This document shows, piece by piece, positions 35,334 through 45,005 of a DNA stretch of 64,000 nt. Origin of the DNA: Flavobacterium haoranii (GTDB lineage: Bacteria > Bacteroidota > Bacteroidia > Flavobacteriales > Flavobacteriaceae); contig QKBC01000015.1 in NCBI GenBank assembly GCA_003246205.1, positions 45,656 through 109,655 on the forward strand. The letters run 5' to 3'. The notes under the pieces were generated by a model. That model was not told the origin of the DNA. It was given only the letters and a program-made list of their open reading frames with translations, and made no database searches. A program made the translations under genes and the position numbers. Positions within the stretch are counted from its first letter, which is position 1; every line of letters starts with the position of its first letter.

Positions 35334-37100
35334 ATGAAATTTTTAGGAAATGTATTAGCCACTATTGTGGGTATTTTTATTTTTTGCATGTTGTTTTTCT
35401 TCGGACTGCTTTTTATCAGTGTAATAGCAGGCGGAGATGGCGATAAAATTACACTAAAAGATAATTCGGTTATTGAACTGGATTTATCGAATATAACTCT
35501 TGATTATGCCGGAAAAGTAAATTTTAAAGACTTCAATTATATTGAAACCAACCATAATGGCCTGACAGATGTTTTAAATGCTATTGATTATGCTAAAACA
35601 GACGAAAACATTAAAGGAATTTCTATTCTGAATAACTTTTCAGAATTAGGATTGGCCCAAAGTAAAGCACTTCGCGACAAATTGGAAGATTTTAAAAAAT
35701 CAGGAAAGTTTATAGTTGCTTATTCCAATTATCTGACACAGAAAGATTATTACCTGAACTCGGTTGCCGATACTTTGTATTTAAATCCTGTGGGAGAACT
35801 TGATTTTAAAGGATTGAGTTCTGAAATTCTGTACATGAAAGAACTTCAGGAAAAAACCGGTATCAAAATGGAAGTTATACGCCACGGAAAATACAAAAGT
35901 GCCGTAGAACCTTTTCTTTCTCAAGAAATGAGCCCTGAGAACCGCGAGCAAATGACCGTTTTACTAGAATCAGCATGGAAAACCATTGTTGATGATATTT
36001 CTATTAGCCGTAACATTTCAGTTGACAGTTTAAACAGCATTGCTAATTCATTAGGCGGACGTACTCCCGAATTAGCTTTAGCAAAAAACTTAGTCGATAA
36101 AATAGCTTACGAGGACGTTTATCACGATGCTATTAAAACGGCTCTAAAAGTGAAACCTTCTGACGATTATAACAAGATTGAAATCTTAGATTATGCTAAA
36201 AAAGTAGCTACAACTGCAAAAGATTTCGACAAAGATGATATCATTGCCGTTATTTATGCACAAGGCGAAATTGCCGGTGGTGAAGGCGACATTAATGTTA
36301 TCGGTGAAGGTGCTATTCGAAAATCATTAGAAGAAGCTCGTAAAAACAAAAATATTAAAGCTGTTGTTTTACGCGTTAACAGCCCGGGAGGAAGCGCTTT
36401 AACTTCTGACTTAATCTGGAGAGAAATTGAAATCACTAAAAAATTAAAACCTGTTATTGTTTCTATGGGTAATTATGCAGCTTCCGGCGGTTATTACATT
36501 TCTTGTAATGCCAATAAGATTTTTGCAGAACCTAGCACTATTACCGGATCGATCGGAGTTTTCGGCATGTTGCCTAATATGAACCAATTGGCTAAAAATA
36601 TCGGAATTAATGCAGAGCAGGTTAAAACCCATGAAAATGCCAGCGGTTATAGCATTTTTGAACCTTTAGATGATAATTTTAAAAACTTTACGCTAGAAAG
36701 TATTGAAAATGTATACGACACTTTTGTAAAACGTGTTGCTGACGGTCGAAAAATGTCAACTCAAGCCGTTGATGCCATAGCACAAGGAAGAGTCTGGACC
36801 GGAGCTGATGCTCTAAGAATCGGATTAGTAGACGAATTAGGCGGATTAGACGATGCTATTGCTTATGCTGCAAAAGTGGCTAAGACCGATTCTTACAAAA
36901 CAAAGAATTTCCCTGAATATGAGAAAAACTTTCAGGATCTGTTAGCGAACTATACCGGATTAGCTATGTTCAAAACACGCGAACAAATGATAAAAGAAGA
37001 GATCGGAGAAGCTAACTATCAAGTCTTGGAACAAATAAAACACGTTCAAAACCGTAAAGGTATTCAAGCTATTATGCCTTATGAAATTAAAATTGAATAA
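35334..37100 (+). CDS. sppA: Signal peptide peptidase SppA, 67K type
   Basis: A membrane serine protease that degrades cleaved signal peptides. The 588-residue, tandem-domain form has an N-terminal membrane helix (about 7-32), the catalytic Lys188 in GKYKSAVEPF of the first half, and the catalytic Ser384 in NYAASGGYYIS of the second half; both halves supply the Ser/Lys dyad. IITGSIGVFG-like TITGSIGVFGMLPN follows. The length agrees with the long SppA of Gram-negative bacteria. It ends with a terminator. Confidence 0.95.
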   Translation: MKFLGNVLATIVGIFIFCMLFFFGLLFISVIAGGDGDKITLKDNSVIELDLSNITLDYAGKVNFKDFNYIETNHNGLTDVLNAIDYAKTDENIKGISILNNFSELGLAQSKALRDKLEDFKKSGKFIVAYSNYLTQKDYYLNSVADTLYLNPVGELDFKGLSSEILYMKELQEKTGIKMEVIRHGKYKSAVEPFLSQEMSPENREQMTVLLESAWKTIVDDISISRNISVDSLNSIANSLGGRTPELALAKNLVDKIAYEDVYHDAIKTALKVKPSDDYNKIEILDYAKKVATTAKDFDKDDIIAVIYAQGEIAGGEGDINVIGEGAIRKSLEEARKNKNIKAVVLRVNSPGGSALTSDLIWREIEITKKLKPVIVSMGNYAASGGYYISCNANKIFAEPSTITGSIGVFGMLPNMNQLAKNIGINAEQVKTHENASGYSIFEPLDDNFKNFTLESIENVYDTFVKRVADGRKMSTQAVDAIAQGRVWTGADALRIGLVDELGGLDDAIAYAAKVAKTDSYKTKNFPEYEKNFQDLLANYTGLAMFKTREQMIKEEIGEANYQVLEQIKHVQNRKGIQAIMPYEIKIE

Positions 37101-37120
37101 TATTTCCAGAAAATAAAAGT

Positions 37121-37152
37121 AAAAAGCCATTCACAAAGAGTGGCTTTTTTTA
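37121..37152 (+). terminator. Rho-independent terminator after sppA
   Basis: AAAAAGCCATTC and GAGTGGCTTTTT pair (one G-T) around ACAAA, followed by T run. Confidence 0.83.
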
Positions 37153-37164
37153 TGCTTGTTTAAG

Positions 37165-37172
37165 TATATTTG
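37165..37172 (+). promoter_or_regulatory. -7 promoter element of the queuosine-precursor transporter gene
   Basis: TATATTTG, 16 bases before the ATG at 37189. It lies inside the longer open frame that begins at a TTG (37156), showing that the TTG is not used. Confidence 0.5.
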
Positions 37173-37188
37173 TGTAATTTTAATCGGA

Positions 37189-37896
37189 ATGAGTAGTAAG
37201 GAAAAATTTTTAGCCCAACGCATCTATTTTACATTAAGTGCCCTTTTTATATGTTCTCTGGTCGTTTCCAACCTAATTTTTCAAAAGTTCTTCTATTGGT
37301 ATCCATTCGGAGATGTTGAAATTTTCGGCGCCAAACTTTTCGAAATATCTGTTGGAATTATTCCCTATCCTATTACTTTTTTGGTAACCGATATCATTTC
37401 AGAAATCTATGGAAAGAAAAAGGCTAATCAAATAGTTACAACCGGAATTTTTGCCTCTGTTTTTTCTCTGGGAATTATTTACACTGCGAATCTGGCTCCG
37501 GCCATGGAAAGTTCGCCGGTAAACGATGACCTCTTCACTAAAGTTTTCGGGCAAACAGCCTTAGCAGTACTAGCTTCTATGATTGCTTATTTAGCAGCTC
37601 AATATATTGACATTCAGGTTTATCATTTTTGGAAAAAAATCACAAAAGGCAAAATGCTATGGGTTCGCAACAATTTTTCAACTATGACCTCGCAAGCCGT
37701 TGACACATTCTCTGTGTTACTTTTACTATGTGCTTTTAAAATTTTGCCTTGGACACTGTTTGGAAAACTTTTCGTAAGCGGGTTTGCATTCAAAGTTTTT
37801 ATCGCTTTGCTAGACACTCCTTTTATGTATTTAGCTGTATATTTATTCCGCAAAAAGTTCAGACTGAATGTAAATGAAGAATTATTCATCGATTAA
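37189..37896 (+). CDS. Queuosine precursor transporter (VUT/YhhQ family)
   Basis: A 235-residue membrane protein with about six helices. Family motifs are VSNLIFQKFFYW, PITFLVTDIISEIYGKKKAN (near 62-81), a conserved acidic-basic stretch, and WVRNNFSTMTSQAVDTF (about 163-179). YhhQ imports 7-cyano-7-deazaguanine or related precursors of the tRNA base queuosine. The start is set by the promoter element just before it. It is transcribed alone. Confidence 0.88.
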   Translation: MSSKEKFLAQRIYFTLSALFICSLVVSNLIFQKFFYWYPFGDVEIFGAKLFEISVGIIPYPITFLVTDIISEIYGKKKANQIVTTGIFASVFSLGIIYTANLAPAMESSPVNDDLFTKVFGQTALAVLASMIAYLAAQYIDIQVYHFWKKITKGKMLWVRNNFSTMTSQAVDTFSVLLLLCAFKILPWTLFGKLFVSGFAFKVFIALLDTPFMYLAVYLFRKKFRLNVNEELFID

Positions 37897-37943
37897 CTTC
37901 ATTTTTTTAACGTAATATTAAATATTTTTAAACCGATAGCTTT

Positions 37944-37951
37944 TATTTTTG
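37944..37951 (+). promoter_or_regulatory. -7 promoter element of the AsmA-like gene
   Basis: TATTTTTG matches TAnnTTTG, 42 bases before the AsmA-like start codon. No TTG is seen at -33. Confidence 0.42.
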
Positions 37952-37993
37952 TAAAATATTAGTCCATTTTTAACACTAAAACCCCAACACGTC

Positions 37994-40612
37994 ATGCTAA
38001 AAAAGATACTAAAAGGCGTTGGAATTTTCTTATTGATATTCATCATTGCCTTAGCTGCTGCTCCATTTATTTTTAAAGACAAGATCAAAGCACTTGTTTT
38101 AAAATCCATTAACGAAAATGTAGACGCTGAAGTGTCGTTTGCCGACGTGGATCTTAGTTTATTGCGAAATTTTCCTAATGCTAGTGTAAACATATCTGAT
38201 CTAAGCATCATTAACAAAGCCCCTTTTAAAGGAGACACCTTGTTTTATGCCGGAGATCTTAATGTAAAAATGAGCATTAAAGAACTTTTTAAAGGCGAAA
38301 ATGAAGCTATGAGCTTAGAAAGTTTCTCTTCTTCAAATGCTTTAGTGAATTTGATCATCAATAAAGATGGGATTGGCAACTACGATATTGCTTTAAAAAC
38401 AAATGAAGAAGATACTAAAGATGATTCGGAAAGCAAACCTTTTAACCTTAACATTCAAAACTACGAGATCAACAACCTGAGAATGGTATATTTTGATGAA
38501 GGTTCTAATATGAAACTGGCATTAGATAGCCTGAATCATAGTGGAAAAGGGAATTTTGCCGAGCAAAAACTGGATTTAGATACTAAAACCACAACCAAGC
38601 TTTCTTTTGACATGGATGGTACAAACTACATGAAAAATGTAGCTTTGTCTTTAGATGCCGTTTTAGGAATTGATCTAGACAATATGAAATTTGAATTTAA
38701 AGACAATAAAGCCTTAATCAATCAGCTTCCTTTAGAATTCAACGGCTTCCTGCAAATGGTAGATGACGGACAATTATACAACCTTACTTTCGGAACACCT
38801 GATTCTGATTTCAAAAATTTCTTAGGTCTGGTTCCCGAAGCATATTCCGGCGATATCAGCAAAGTAAAAACAACCGGAGAATTTAAAGTTTCCGGAAAAG
38901 TAGACGGAAAACTAACCGATACAACGATTCCTAAATTCAATATTGAATTGGCTTCTAAAAATGCGTCATTCCAATATCCTGATCTGCCAAAATCGGTTAA
39001 AAATATCGTAATCGATACACATATTGTAAATGAAACCGGTGATATGAAAGACATTTATGTGAATCTGAATCAATTATCGTTTGCCATTGACCAAGATGTA
39101 TTTAATGCAAAAGCCAATATTAAGAACCTAACGGAAAATGCTTTGGTAGACGCTGAATTAAAAGGTGTAATCAACTTAGCTAATGTTACTAAAGCATACC
39201 CGGTAAAATTAGACCAACCTCTTTCAGGAATTTTAAAAGCTGATGTTGCTACAAAATTTGACATGAAATCTGTTGAAAACAGCCAATATCAAAATATACA
39301 AAACTCAGGTAATATCAGTTTAACAGGATTCAACTATGAAGGACCGGAATTAGCAAAACCATTTAAAATCAATAACACTTCGATCACTTTTAATCCAAAC
39401 CAGATTAAGTTAAATGATTTTGATGCTGTTACCGGATCGAGTGATATTAAAGTAAGTGGCGGATTAGATAACTTCTATGGATTCTTGTTCAAGAACCAAA
39501 CTTTAAAAGGAAACTTTGATTTAGCTTCTAACAAACTAATTGTTTCTGATTTTATGGCACCTACGACCACTACGGATGAAACAACAGGAAAAACAACTAC
39601 AGAAGCAGTTAAAATCCCAGCTTTTCTGGATTGTACTTTATCTGCTAAAGCCAATACTGTAGTTTACGATAATTTAAACCTAAAAAATGTTTCCGGTAAT
39701 TTAGCTATTAAAGATGAGGCAATTACTTTAAGCAATCTTAAAATGGATGTTTTCGGAGGAAATATTGGTTTAACAGGAACCGTTTCAACTAAAGAGAGCA
39801 AACCAAAATTCAATATGGATTTAGGACTGAACGGTGTTAATATTGCCGAATCTTTCACACAAGTAGAAATGTTAAAAAGTATTGCTCCGATTGCCAATAC
39901 TATCAACGGTAAACTAAACTCAACAATTAAGTTGTCCGGAGATTTAACTGACGATATGACTCCTGACTTAAAAACTATTTCAGGTGATTTATTCGGGCAA
40001 TTATTGTCAACTTCTGTAAACACAGAAAATTCTAAGTTATTGTCTTCATTAGCCTCTAATGTTCAATTTATAGATGTAAGCAAATTGAATTTAGACGATG
40101 TAAAAGCCTCTTTAACATTCAAAGACGGTAAAGTTGCTCTAAAACCAATGAACTTAAAATATCAGGATATCAACATGACTGTTGACGGAACACATGGCTT
40201 TGACCAATCCATGAATTATAACGTTACATTTGATGTTCCTGCTAAATATTTAGGCACTGAAGTTAACAATCTGATTTCAAAACTTTCTGCTTCAGACCAA
40301 CAGAAAATCGAAAGTGTTCCGGTTACAGCAAATCTTACAGGAAGCTTTACCAATCCTTCTGTAAAAACAGATCTAAAGCAAGCTACTACCAACTTAGCTT
40401 CACAATTGGTTCAAATGCAAAAAGAAAAATTAATCAATCAGGGAACAGGTGCATTAAGCAATTTATTAGGCGGAAACAAAGATGCTTCTTCTAATTCAAC
40501 CACTTCTGATTCTACTAAAACAGAAACTAAAGAAGAAGTAAAGAATACTGTAAAAGATAAAGCAACTAATGCTATCAATAACTTATTCAACAAGAAGAAA
40601 AAAAGTGAATAA
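37994..40612 (+). CDS. AsmA-like envelope protein
   Basis: An 872-residue protein with a single N-terminal membrane helix (about 8-28) and a long periplasmic beta-rich body. The AsmA N-terminal signature is visible (NENVDAEVSFADVDLSLLRNFPNASVNISDLSI, near 37-69), and the AsmA_2-type C-terminal region includes IAPIANTINGKLNSTIKLSGDL (near 635-656). The tail (about 795-872) is Lys/Ser/Thr-rich. AsmA-like proteins bridge the envelope and help move phospholipids to the outer membrane in characterised species; that role is inferred here. A terminator follows. Confidence 0.87.
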   Translation: MLKKILKGVGIFLLIFIIALAAAPFIFKDKIKALVLKSINENVDAEVSFADVDLSLLRNFPNASVNISDLSIINKAPFKGDTLFYAGDLNVKMSIKELFKGENEAMSLESFSSSNALVNLIINKDGIGNYDIALKTNEEDTKDDSESKPFNLNIQNYEINNLRMVYFDEGSNMKLALDSLNHSGKGNFAEQKLDLDTKTTTKLSFDMDGTNYMKNVALSLDAVLGIDLDNMKFEFKDNKALINQLPLEFNGFLQMVDDGQLYNLTFGTPDSDFKNFLGLVPEAYSGDISKVKTTGEFKVSGKVDGKLTDTTIPKFNIELASKNASFQYPDLPKSVKNIVIDTHIVNETGDMKDIYVNLNQLSFAIDQDVFNAKANIKNLTENALVDAELKGVINLANVTKAYPVKLDQPLSGILKADVATKFDMKSVENSQYQNIQNSGNISLTGFNYEGPELAKPFKINNTSITFNPNQIKLNDFDAVTGSSDIKVSGGLDNFYGFLFKNQTLKGNFDLASNKLIVSDFMAPTTTTDETTGKTTTEAVKIPAFLDCTLSAKANTVVYDNLNLKNVSGNLAIKDEAITLSNLKMDVFGGNIGLTGTVSTKESKPKFNMDLGLNGVNIAESFTQVEMLKSIAPIANTINGKLNSTIKLSGDLTDDMTPDLKTISGDLFGQLLSTSVNTENSKLLSSLASNVQFIDVSKLNLDDVKASLTFKDGKVALKPMNLKYQDINMTVDGTHGFDQSMNYNVTFDVPAKYLGTEVNNLISKLSASDQQKIESVPVTANLTGSFTNPSVKTDLKQATTNLASQLVQMQKEKLINQGTGALSNLLGGNKDASSNSTTSDSTKTETKEEVKNTVKDKATNAINNLFNKKKKSE

Positions 40613-40630
40613 ACCTTAAAAAATAAGCAT

Positions 40631-40660
40631 AAAAAAGCCAGTTTAAAACTGGCTTTTTTA
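40631..40660. terminator. Bidirectional terminator between the AsmA-like and DUF2797 genes
   Basis: AAAAAAGCCAGTTT and AAACTGGCTTTTTT form an almost perfect hairpin with A and T ends, usable by both converging genes. Confidence 0.85.
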
Positions 40661-41449
40661 TAGTGATAATTTTACGACATAACCTTCATAAGTTCGGACA
40701 TTGAAAACCGTACCATCTTCAAACATCAGGTATTGCCCTTTTATACCGGTTAATGTTCCTTTATAATCAGGCACTTTTTCCAGATTTAAACTACTTACTT
40801 TTTTAGGATAATGCAAAACCGGATAATGCAAATCATAAATTTTAGCATGTTCTGTATAATACGGTAAAATATCTTTGGGCAACCAGTCCTGCACTTTTTC
40901 TCTTTCTTTTACCAGATCAGCGTGGATAACCTCATTTTTCAACATTTTCTGCCAACTTGTTTTATCCGTAAAATGGCTTTTTAATGCTACTTCCGTAATT
41001 CCGGCCAAATACCTGTTAGGAACTTCAACTATCGGAACGGCTTCAATAGCACCCTGATCGATCCAACGAGTAGGAATCTGCGTCTTTCTCGTCACCCCTA
41101 CTTTTACTTCACTTGACAAAGCCAAGTAAACAATATGTGGCTGCAATTGCACTCTTTTTTCATATTCTAGGTCTCGGTCTTCAATATCCAAATGAGCTGT
41201 ACTTAATTCCGGCTTCATAATCCAGTCTCCTACCGCCGGGCTCTTCATAAAGCAATCGTAACAAAACCCTTGTCGGAATATTTTTTTAGGCTGTCCGCAA
41301 TTTAAACATTGATATCCTTGAAATTGAATTTCCAAATCTTTACCCAAAATCTGGTTAAGGTTTAAAAAACTATCTTCAAAAACCAGATAATAATCTATAG
41401 GATCTGTTAATTCTGTCTGCATTTTTTGAAGAACTCCGTGGTATGTCAT
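40658..41449 (-). CDS. DUF2797 family zinc-binding protein
   Basis: A 263-residue protein of unknown function. The N-terminal half has a Cys4 zinc site (Cys48, Cys51, Cys63, Cys66 in CLNCGQP and CYDCF). The middle holds HIVYLALSSEVKVGVTRKTQIPTRWIDQGA (near 105-134), which recalls a GIY-YIG-like strand-helix core, and the C-terminal region has GIKGQYLMFEDGTVFNVRTYEGY. These features are those of DUF2797. It is transcribed alone, divergent from the GH3 gene. Confidence 0.82.
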   Translation of the reverse strand: MTYHGVLQKMQTELTDPIDYYLVFEDSFLNLNQILGKDLEIQFQGYQCLNCGQPKKIFRQGFCYDCFMKSPAVGDWIMKPELSTAHLDIEDRDLEYEKRVQLQPHIVYLALSSEVKVGVTRKTQIPTRWIDQGAIEAVPIVEVPNRYLAGITEVALKSHFTDKTSWQKMLKNEVIHADLVKEREKVQDWLPKDILPYYTEHAKIYDLHYPVLHYPKKVSSLNLEKVPDYKGTLTGIKGQYLMFEDGTVFNVRTYEGYVVKLSL

Positions 41450-41493
41450 TACTATTTTGATTAATAATTAGATCTAAAATTTAAAAAAAATAT

Positions 41494-41501
41494 TATTTTT
41501 G
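41494..41501 (+). promoter_or_regulatory. -7 promoter element upstream of the GH3 gene
   Basis: TATTTTTG matches TAnnTTTG, 48 bases before the GH3 start. No TTG is placed correctly upstream. Confidence 0.4.
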
Positions 41502-41549
41502 GTAAAGTTATAATTCATAAATTGTAATTCATAATTATACTTTTTAAAA

Positions 41550-43076
41550 ATGCCATTACCTATAATTAATTCTATTGCTTCATGGCTTCTTAAAAAACGA
41601 GTCCATCAAATGGAATTGTTTTTAAAATATCCTCATGAAGTACAGGAAGAGTTACTTTTCAATCTTTTGAAAGTAGCTGAAAATACTGTTATAGGTAAAA
41701 AATACGACTTTGCCTCTATTAAAAGCTACGAAACTTTTTCCGAACGTGTTCCTATTTCTTGTTATGAAGACTTGGAACCTTTAATAGAACGAACACGCAG
41801 AGGCGAGCAAAATGTTTTTTGGCCTACTTCCATCAAATGGTTTGCTAAATCCAGTGGAACTACCAATGCCAAAAGCAAATTTATTCCGGTAAGCACCGAA
41901 GCACTGGAAAACTGCCATTACAAAGCCAGTAAAGACTTACTTTGCTTGTACCTGAACAACAATGAAGATTCGGAATTATTTACTGGCAAAAGTCTGCGGT
42001 TAGGAGGTAGTAAACAATTATATGAAGACAACAATACTTTTTTCGGAGACCTTTCAGCTATTTTAATTGACAATATGCCCATTTGGGCAGAATTCAGTTC
42101 GACTCCCAGCAATAAAGTGTCGCTGATGGGCGATTGGGAAACCAAACTTCCGGCTATTATAAACGAAACCATTCAAGACAATGTTACTAGCCTGGCAGGC
42201 GTTCCGAGTTGGATGATGGTTCTGCTTAACAAAACATTAGAAACGACAAAGCGGGAAAGCATTTTGGATATTTGGCCCAATGTAGAAGTTTACTTTCACG
42301 GAGGTGTAAGTTTTGAACCTTATAGAGAACAATATCAGAAATTATTTCCTAAGAAGGATTTTAATTTCTACGAAATTTACAATGCTTCCGAAGGCTTTTT
42401 TGCACTCCAAGATCAGAATAATTCCAATGAGTTATTACTAATGCTGGATTATGGCATTTTTTACGAGTTCATTCCGATGGAAACCTTTGGTACACCTCAG
42501 CAGAAAACAATTCCGTTACATCAGGTAGAATTACATAAAAATTATGCTTTGGTCATCAGTACTAATTCAGGATTATGGCGCTACTTGATCGGTGACACCG
42601 TTCGTTTTACATCGCTCAATCCTTACAGGATAATGGTAACAGGAAGAACCAAACACCATATTAATGTTTTCGGAGAGGAACTCATGATCGAAAACACAGA
42701 CAAAGCGCTAGCCAAGACTTGTCAGGAATTAGGATGCGAAGTAATTGATTATACTGTGGCACCTATTTTTATGAAAGAAAAAGAAAAGGGGGCTCATGAA
42801 TGGTTGATTGAGTTTAAAACCTATCCTATGAATACAGAGCATTTTGCTTTACTTTTAGACAAGAATTTACAAAAGCTCAATTCTGACTACGAAGCCAAAA
42901 GACATAATAATATGACGCTTAATGCGTTAAAACTAAATATTGCTCGTCCACATTTGTTTTATGACTGGCTAAAGGAGAAAGACAAATTAGGCGGACAACA
43001 CAAAATTCCAAGACTGTCTAACAGCAGAAATTACTTGGATGAATTATTAAAAATGCAAATCCTACAAATAAAATAA
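41550..43076 (+). CDS. GH3 family acyl-adenylating protein
   Basis: A 508-residue member of the GH3 family, named from plant auxin-amino acid synthetases. Visible adenylation motifs are KWFAKSSGTTNAKSKFIPV (near 99-117, P-loop-like), YNASEGFFALQD (near 279-290), GLWRYLIGDTVRF (near 344-356) and TGRTKHHINVFGEELM (about 367-382). Such enzymes activate a carboxylate as acyl-AMP and join it to an amine; bacterial substrates are largely unknown. A 57-residue lipoprotein gene begins one base after the stop codon. Confidence 0.88.
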   Translation: MPLPIINSIASWLLKKRVHQMELFLKYPHEVQEELLFNLLKVAENTVIGKKYDFASIKSYETFSERVPISCYEDLEPLIERTRRGEQNVFWPTSIKWFAKSSGTTNAKSKFIPVSTEALENCHYKASKDLLCLYLNNNEDSELFTGKSLRLGGSKQLYEDNNTFFGDLSAILIDNMPIWAEFSSTPSNKVSLMGDWETKLPAIINETIQDNVTSLAGVPSWMMVLLNKTLETTKRESILDIWPNVEVYFHGGVSFEPYREQYQKLFPKKDFNFYEIYNASEGFFALQDQNNSNELLLMLDYGIFYEFIPMETFGTPQQKTIPLHQVELHKNYALVISTNSGLWRYLIGDTVRFTSLNPYRIMVTGRTKHHINVFGEELMIENTDKALAKTCQELGCEVIDYTVAPIFMKEKEKGAHEWLIEFKTYPMNTEHFALLLDKNLQKLNSDYEAKRHNNMTLNALKLNIARPHLFYDWLKEKDKLGGQHKIPRLSNSRNYLDELLKMQILQIK

Positions 43077-43077
43077 A

Positions 43078-43251
43078 ATGAAACATTGTATTAAAATTGT
43101 AAGCTTGGTAATGATAATTGGTGTAACTTTGGCTTCTTGCGGACCTAGACGATACAAATGTGGCCCTTACAGAAAGTGCGAAATAAAAAAACAAAATACT
43201 GAAAATCACCCTATAATCGAGTTAACAAAAGAAAAGAAGGCTGATTGTTAA
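43078..43251 (+). CDS. 57-residue Cys-rich lipoprotein
   Basis: A small gene starting one base after the GH3 stop codon. It encodes a signal MKHCIKIVSLVMIIGVTLASC with lipobox Cys21, then a basic Cys-bearing stretch GPRRYKCGPYRKCEIKK with Cys28 and Cys34, and a charged end. The A-rich start context, the lipobox, the coupling to GH3 and the terminator after it support it as a real gene. The function is unknown. It resembles the 45-residue protein at 45006. Confidence 0.7.
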   Translation: MKHCIKIVSLVMIIGVTLASCGPRRYKCGPYRKCEIKKQNTENHPIIELTKEKKADC

Positions 43252-43280
43252 AAAGTTTAGTCTTAATTAAAAGCATAGCG

Positions 43281-43310
43281 CGACCTAACTGTATTAGGTC
43301 GTTTTTTTTT
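43281..43310 (+). terminator. Terminator after the GH3/lipoprotein unit
   Basis: CGACCTAA and TTAGGTCG pair perfectly around CTGTA, followed by nine T. Confidence 0.87.
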
Positions 43311-43372
43311 GTCTTTAATCGATTTTTACAACATCTTTTTTTTATTATGTGATAAAAATCATAGGAAACTTA

Positions 43373-43380
43373 TATTTTTG
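43373..43380 (+). promoter_or_regulatory. -7 promoter element of the OmpA/PD40 gene
   Basis: TATTTTTG matches TAnnTTTG, 50 bases before the start codon. The -33 TTG is not clear. Confidence 0.48.
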
Positions 43381-43430
43381 CACGCGTTTCTTAACAGAAA
43401 ACTAACTAAAAATTAACCAATCCCTATTTT

Positions 43431-44999
43431 ATGAAAAGACTAACCGTTCTTTTACTGCTTGCTCTTTTTACGCAAATAAAGATATTTTCTCAAGAACCTC
43501 AACGTGTTGAAGGATTAGATTCAATCGTTGATATTTTAAATACTTCAACCAAAGGTATCCGCTATGTCCTAAGTGATACCGGAATTAACTCTGAGCTATC
43601 AGAAGTAGGAACTTCTTTTTTTATGAATAAATATATTATCTTATCTAATAAAAAAAGAAGACATTACGAAACTACTAAAAATGAAAAAACAAATACCTTC
43701 AACAACAATCTTTACTGTGTTGATGTTGATGCAGAAGGAAACTTATCATTTCCTCTATTGTTTTCATCAGCCTTAGATTCTAAAAGTAATGAAGGTTCTT
43801 TAACTTTTACTCCTGATCAACAAACTATTTATTTTACACAGGAAACAGATCCAGAATCCGGAAAATTTGAATTATTCAAAGCTACTTTGGCTAATGAAGG
43901 TTCTAAAAAATATTGGTCAGACATTACAAAAATCGACTTAGATAACGGTGATTATTCTATAGAAACGCCAAGTGTTTCTCCTGATGGAAAAAAATTATAT
44001 ATTTCGAGCAACAAGCCTGGCGGACTTGGAGGATATGATATTTATGAAGTAGATATTTTAGAAAACGGAAGTTTCGGGAAAATGAAAAATTTAGGACCAA
44101 ACATCAACACTTCTGAAGATGATAAATATCCTCATCTGACTCCGAATGGAAAATATTTGTACTTTTCTTCTAAAGGGCATTTAAACATGGGGGGGTATGA
44201 TGTTTTCAGATCTTCAATTGTAAACAATGAGTACTTGAAAGCTTTGAATTTAGGACCGACTTTAAACTCAAGAAAAGACGATTTGGCTTTTGTTTTAGTT
44301 AGTGACAAAAAGGGATATGTTTCAACAGATAAATCAGGAGTAGACAATTTTGACATTCTAAAATTTGAAATCAAAGATTTAGAGAAAAACAACAAAACAT
44401 TCCAAATTGTAGAGAAAAATTCTCAATTACCATTACCCAATGCTAAAGTAACCATCAAAGATGAATTTGGTAATATAGTTTCTCAAACTGTTTCAGACAA
44501 TAACGGAAATATCAAAGTAGACATTAACCCTATTTCTTATAACTATATTAGTGTTGAAAAAGACGGATATGAAAATTATGAAAATGATTTTACTTCTGAA
44601 AACATTTTAAAAAATCCAATTGTCTTAACTCAGGCTAAACCTATTATTACGGAAGATGCTATCGTAATTGAAAACATTTATTTTGATTTTAACAAGGCAT
44701 CCATTAAACCGGAATCTGAATTATCTTTAAATAAAATTATAACGGTATTAGCAGAACACCCGGAATTTAAAATTGCTATTAATGCACATACTGATACTAA
44801 AGGTTCTGAAAAATACAACCTTCAATTATCCAAAAAACGAGCAAAATCTGCTTATAACTATTTAGTTAAAAACGGTGTTGCTGCTGAGAAATTGACTTCA
44901 AAAGGATTTGGAGAATCTCAACCTTTGAAAAAATGTACAATTTGTACTGAGGAAGAAGATCAGGCAAACAGAAGAATTGAATTCAAAATCATTAAATAA
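43431..44999 (+). CDS. OmpA family protein with PD40 repeats
   Basis: A 522-residue exported protein: signal peptide (1-21, ending IKIFSQ), a WD40-like PD40 propeller part (about 100-320, with ETPSVSPDGKKLYISSNKPGG and DKYPHLTPNGKYLYFSSKG), a carboxypeptidase-regulatory-like beta domain (about 325-400), and a C-terminal OmpA peptidoglycan-binding domain (about 410-522, with NAHTDTKGSEKYNLQLSKKRA). Related proteins with this order (PorE-like) attach T9SS parts to peptidoglycan, but many paralogues exist, so the role is inferred. The 45-residue lipoprotein gene follows after 6 bases. Confidence 0.85.
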   Translation: MKRLTVLLLLALFTQIKIFSQEPQRVEGLDSIVDILNTSTKGIRYVLSDTGINSELSEVGTSFFMNKYIILSNKKRRHYETTKNEKTNTFNNNLYCVDVDAEGNLSFPLLFSSALDSKSNEGSLTFTPDQQTIYFTQETDPESGKFELFKATLANEGSKKYWSDITKIDLDNGDYSIETPSVSPDGKKLYISSNKPGGLGGYDIYEVDILENGSFGKMKNLGPNINTSEDDKYPHLTPNGKYLYFSSKGHLNMGGYDVFRSSIVNNEYLKALNLGPTLNSRKDDLAFVLVSDKKGYVSTDKSGVDNFDILKFEIKDLEKNNKTFQIVEKNSQLPLPNAKVTIKDEFGNIVSQTVSDNNGNIKVDINPISYNYISVEKDGYENYENDFTSENILKNPIVLTQAKPIITEDAIVIENIYFDFNKASIKPESELSLNKIITVLAEHPEFKIAINAHTDTKGSEKYNLQLSKKRAKSAYNYLVKNGVAAEKLTSKGFGESQPLKKCTICTEEEDQANRRIEFKIIK

Positions 45000-45005
45000 A
45001 ATATA

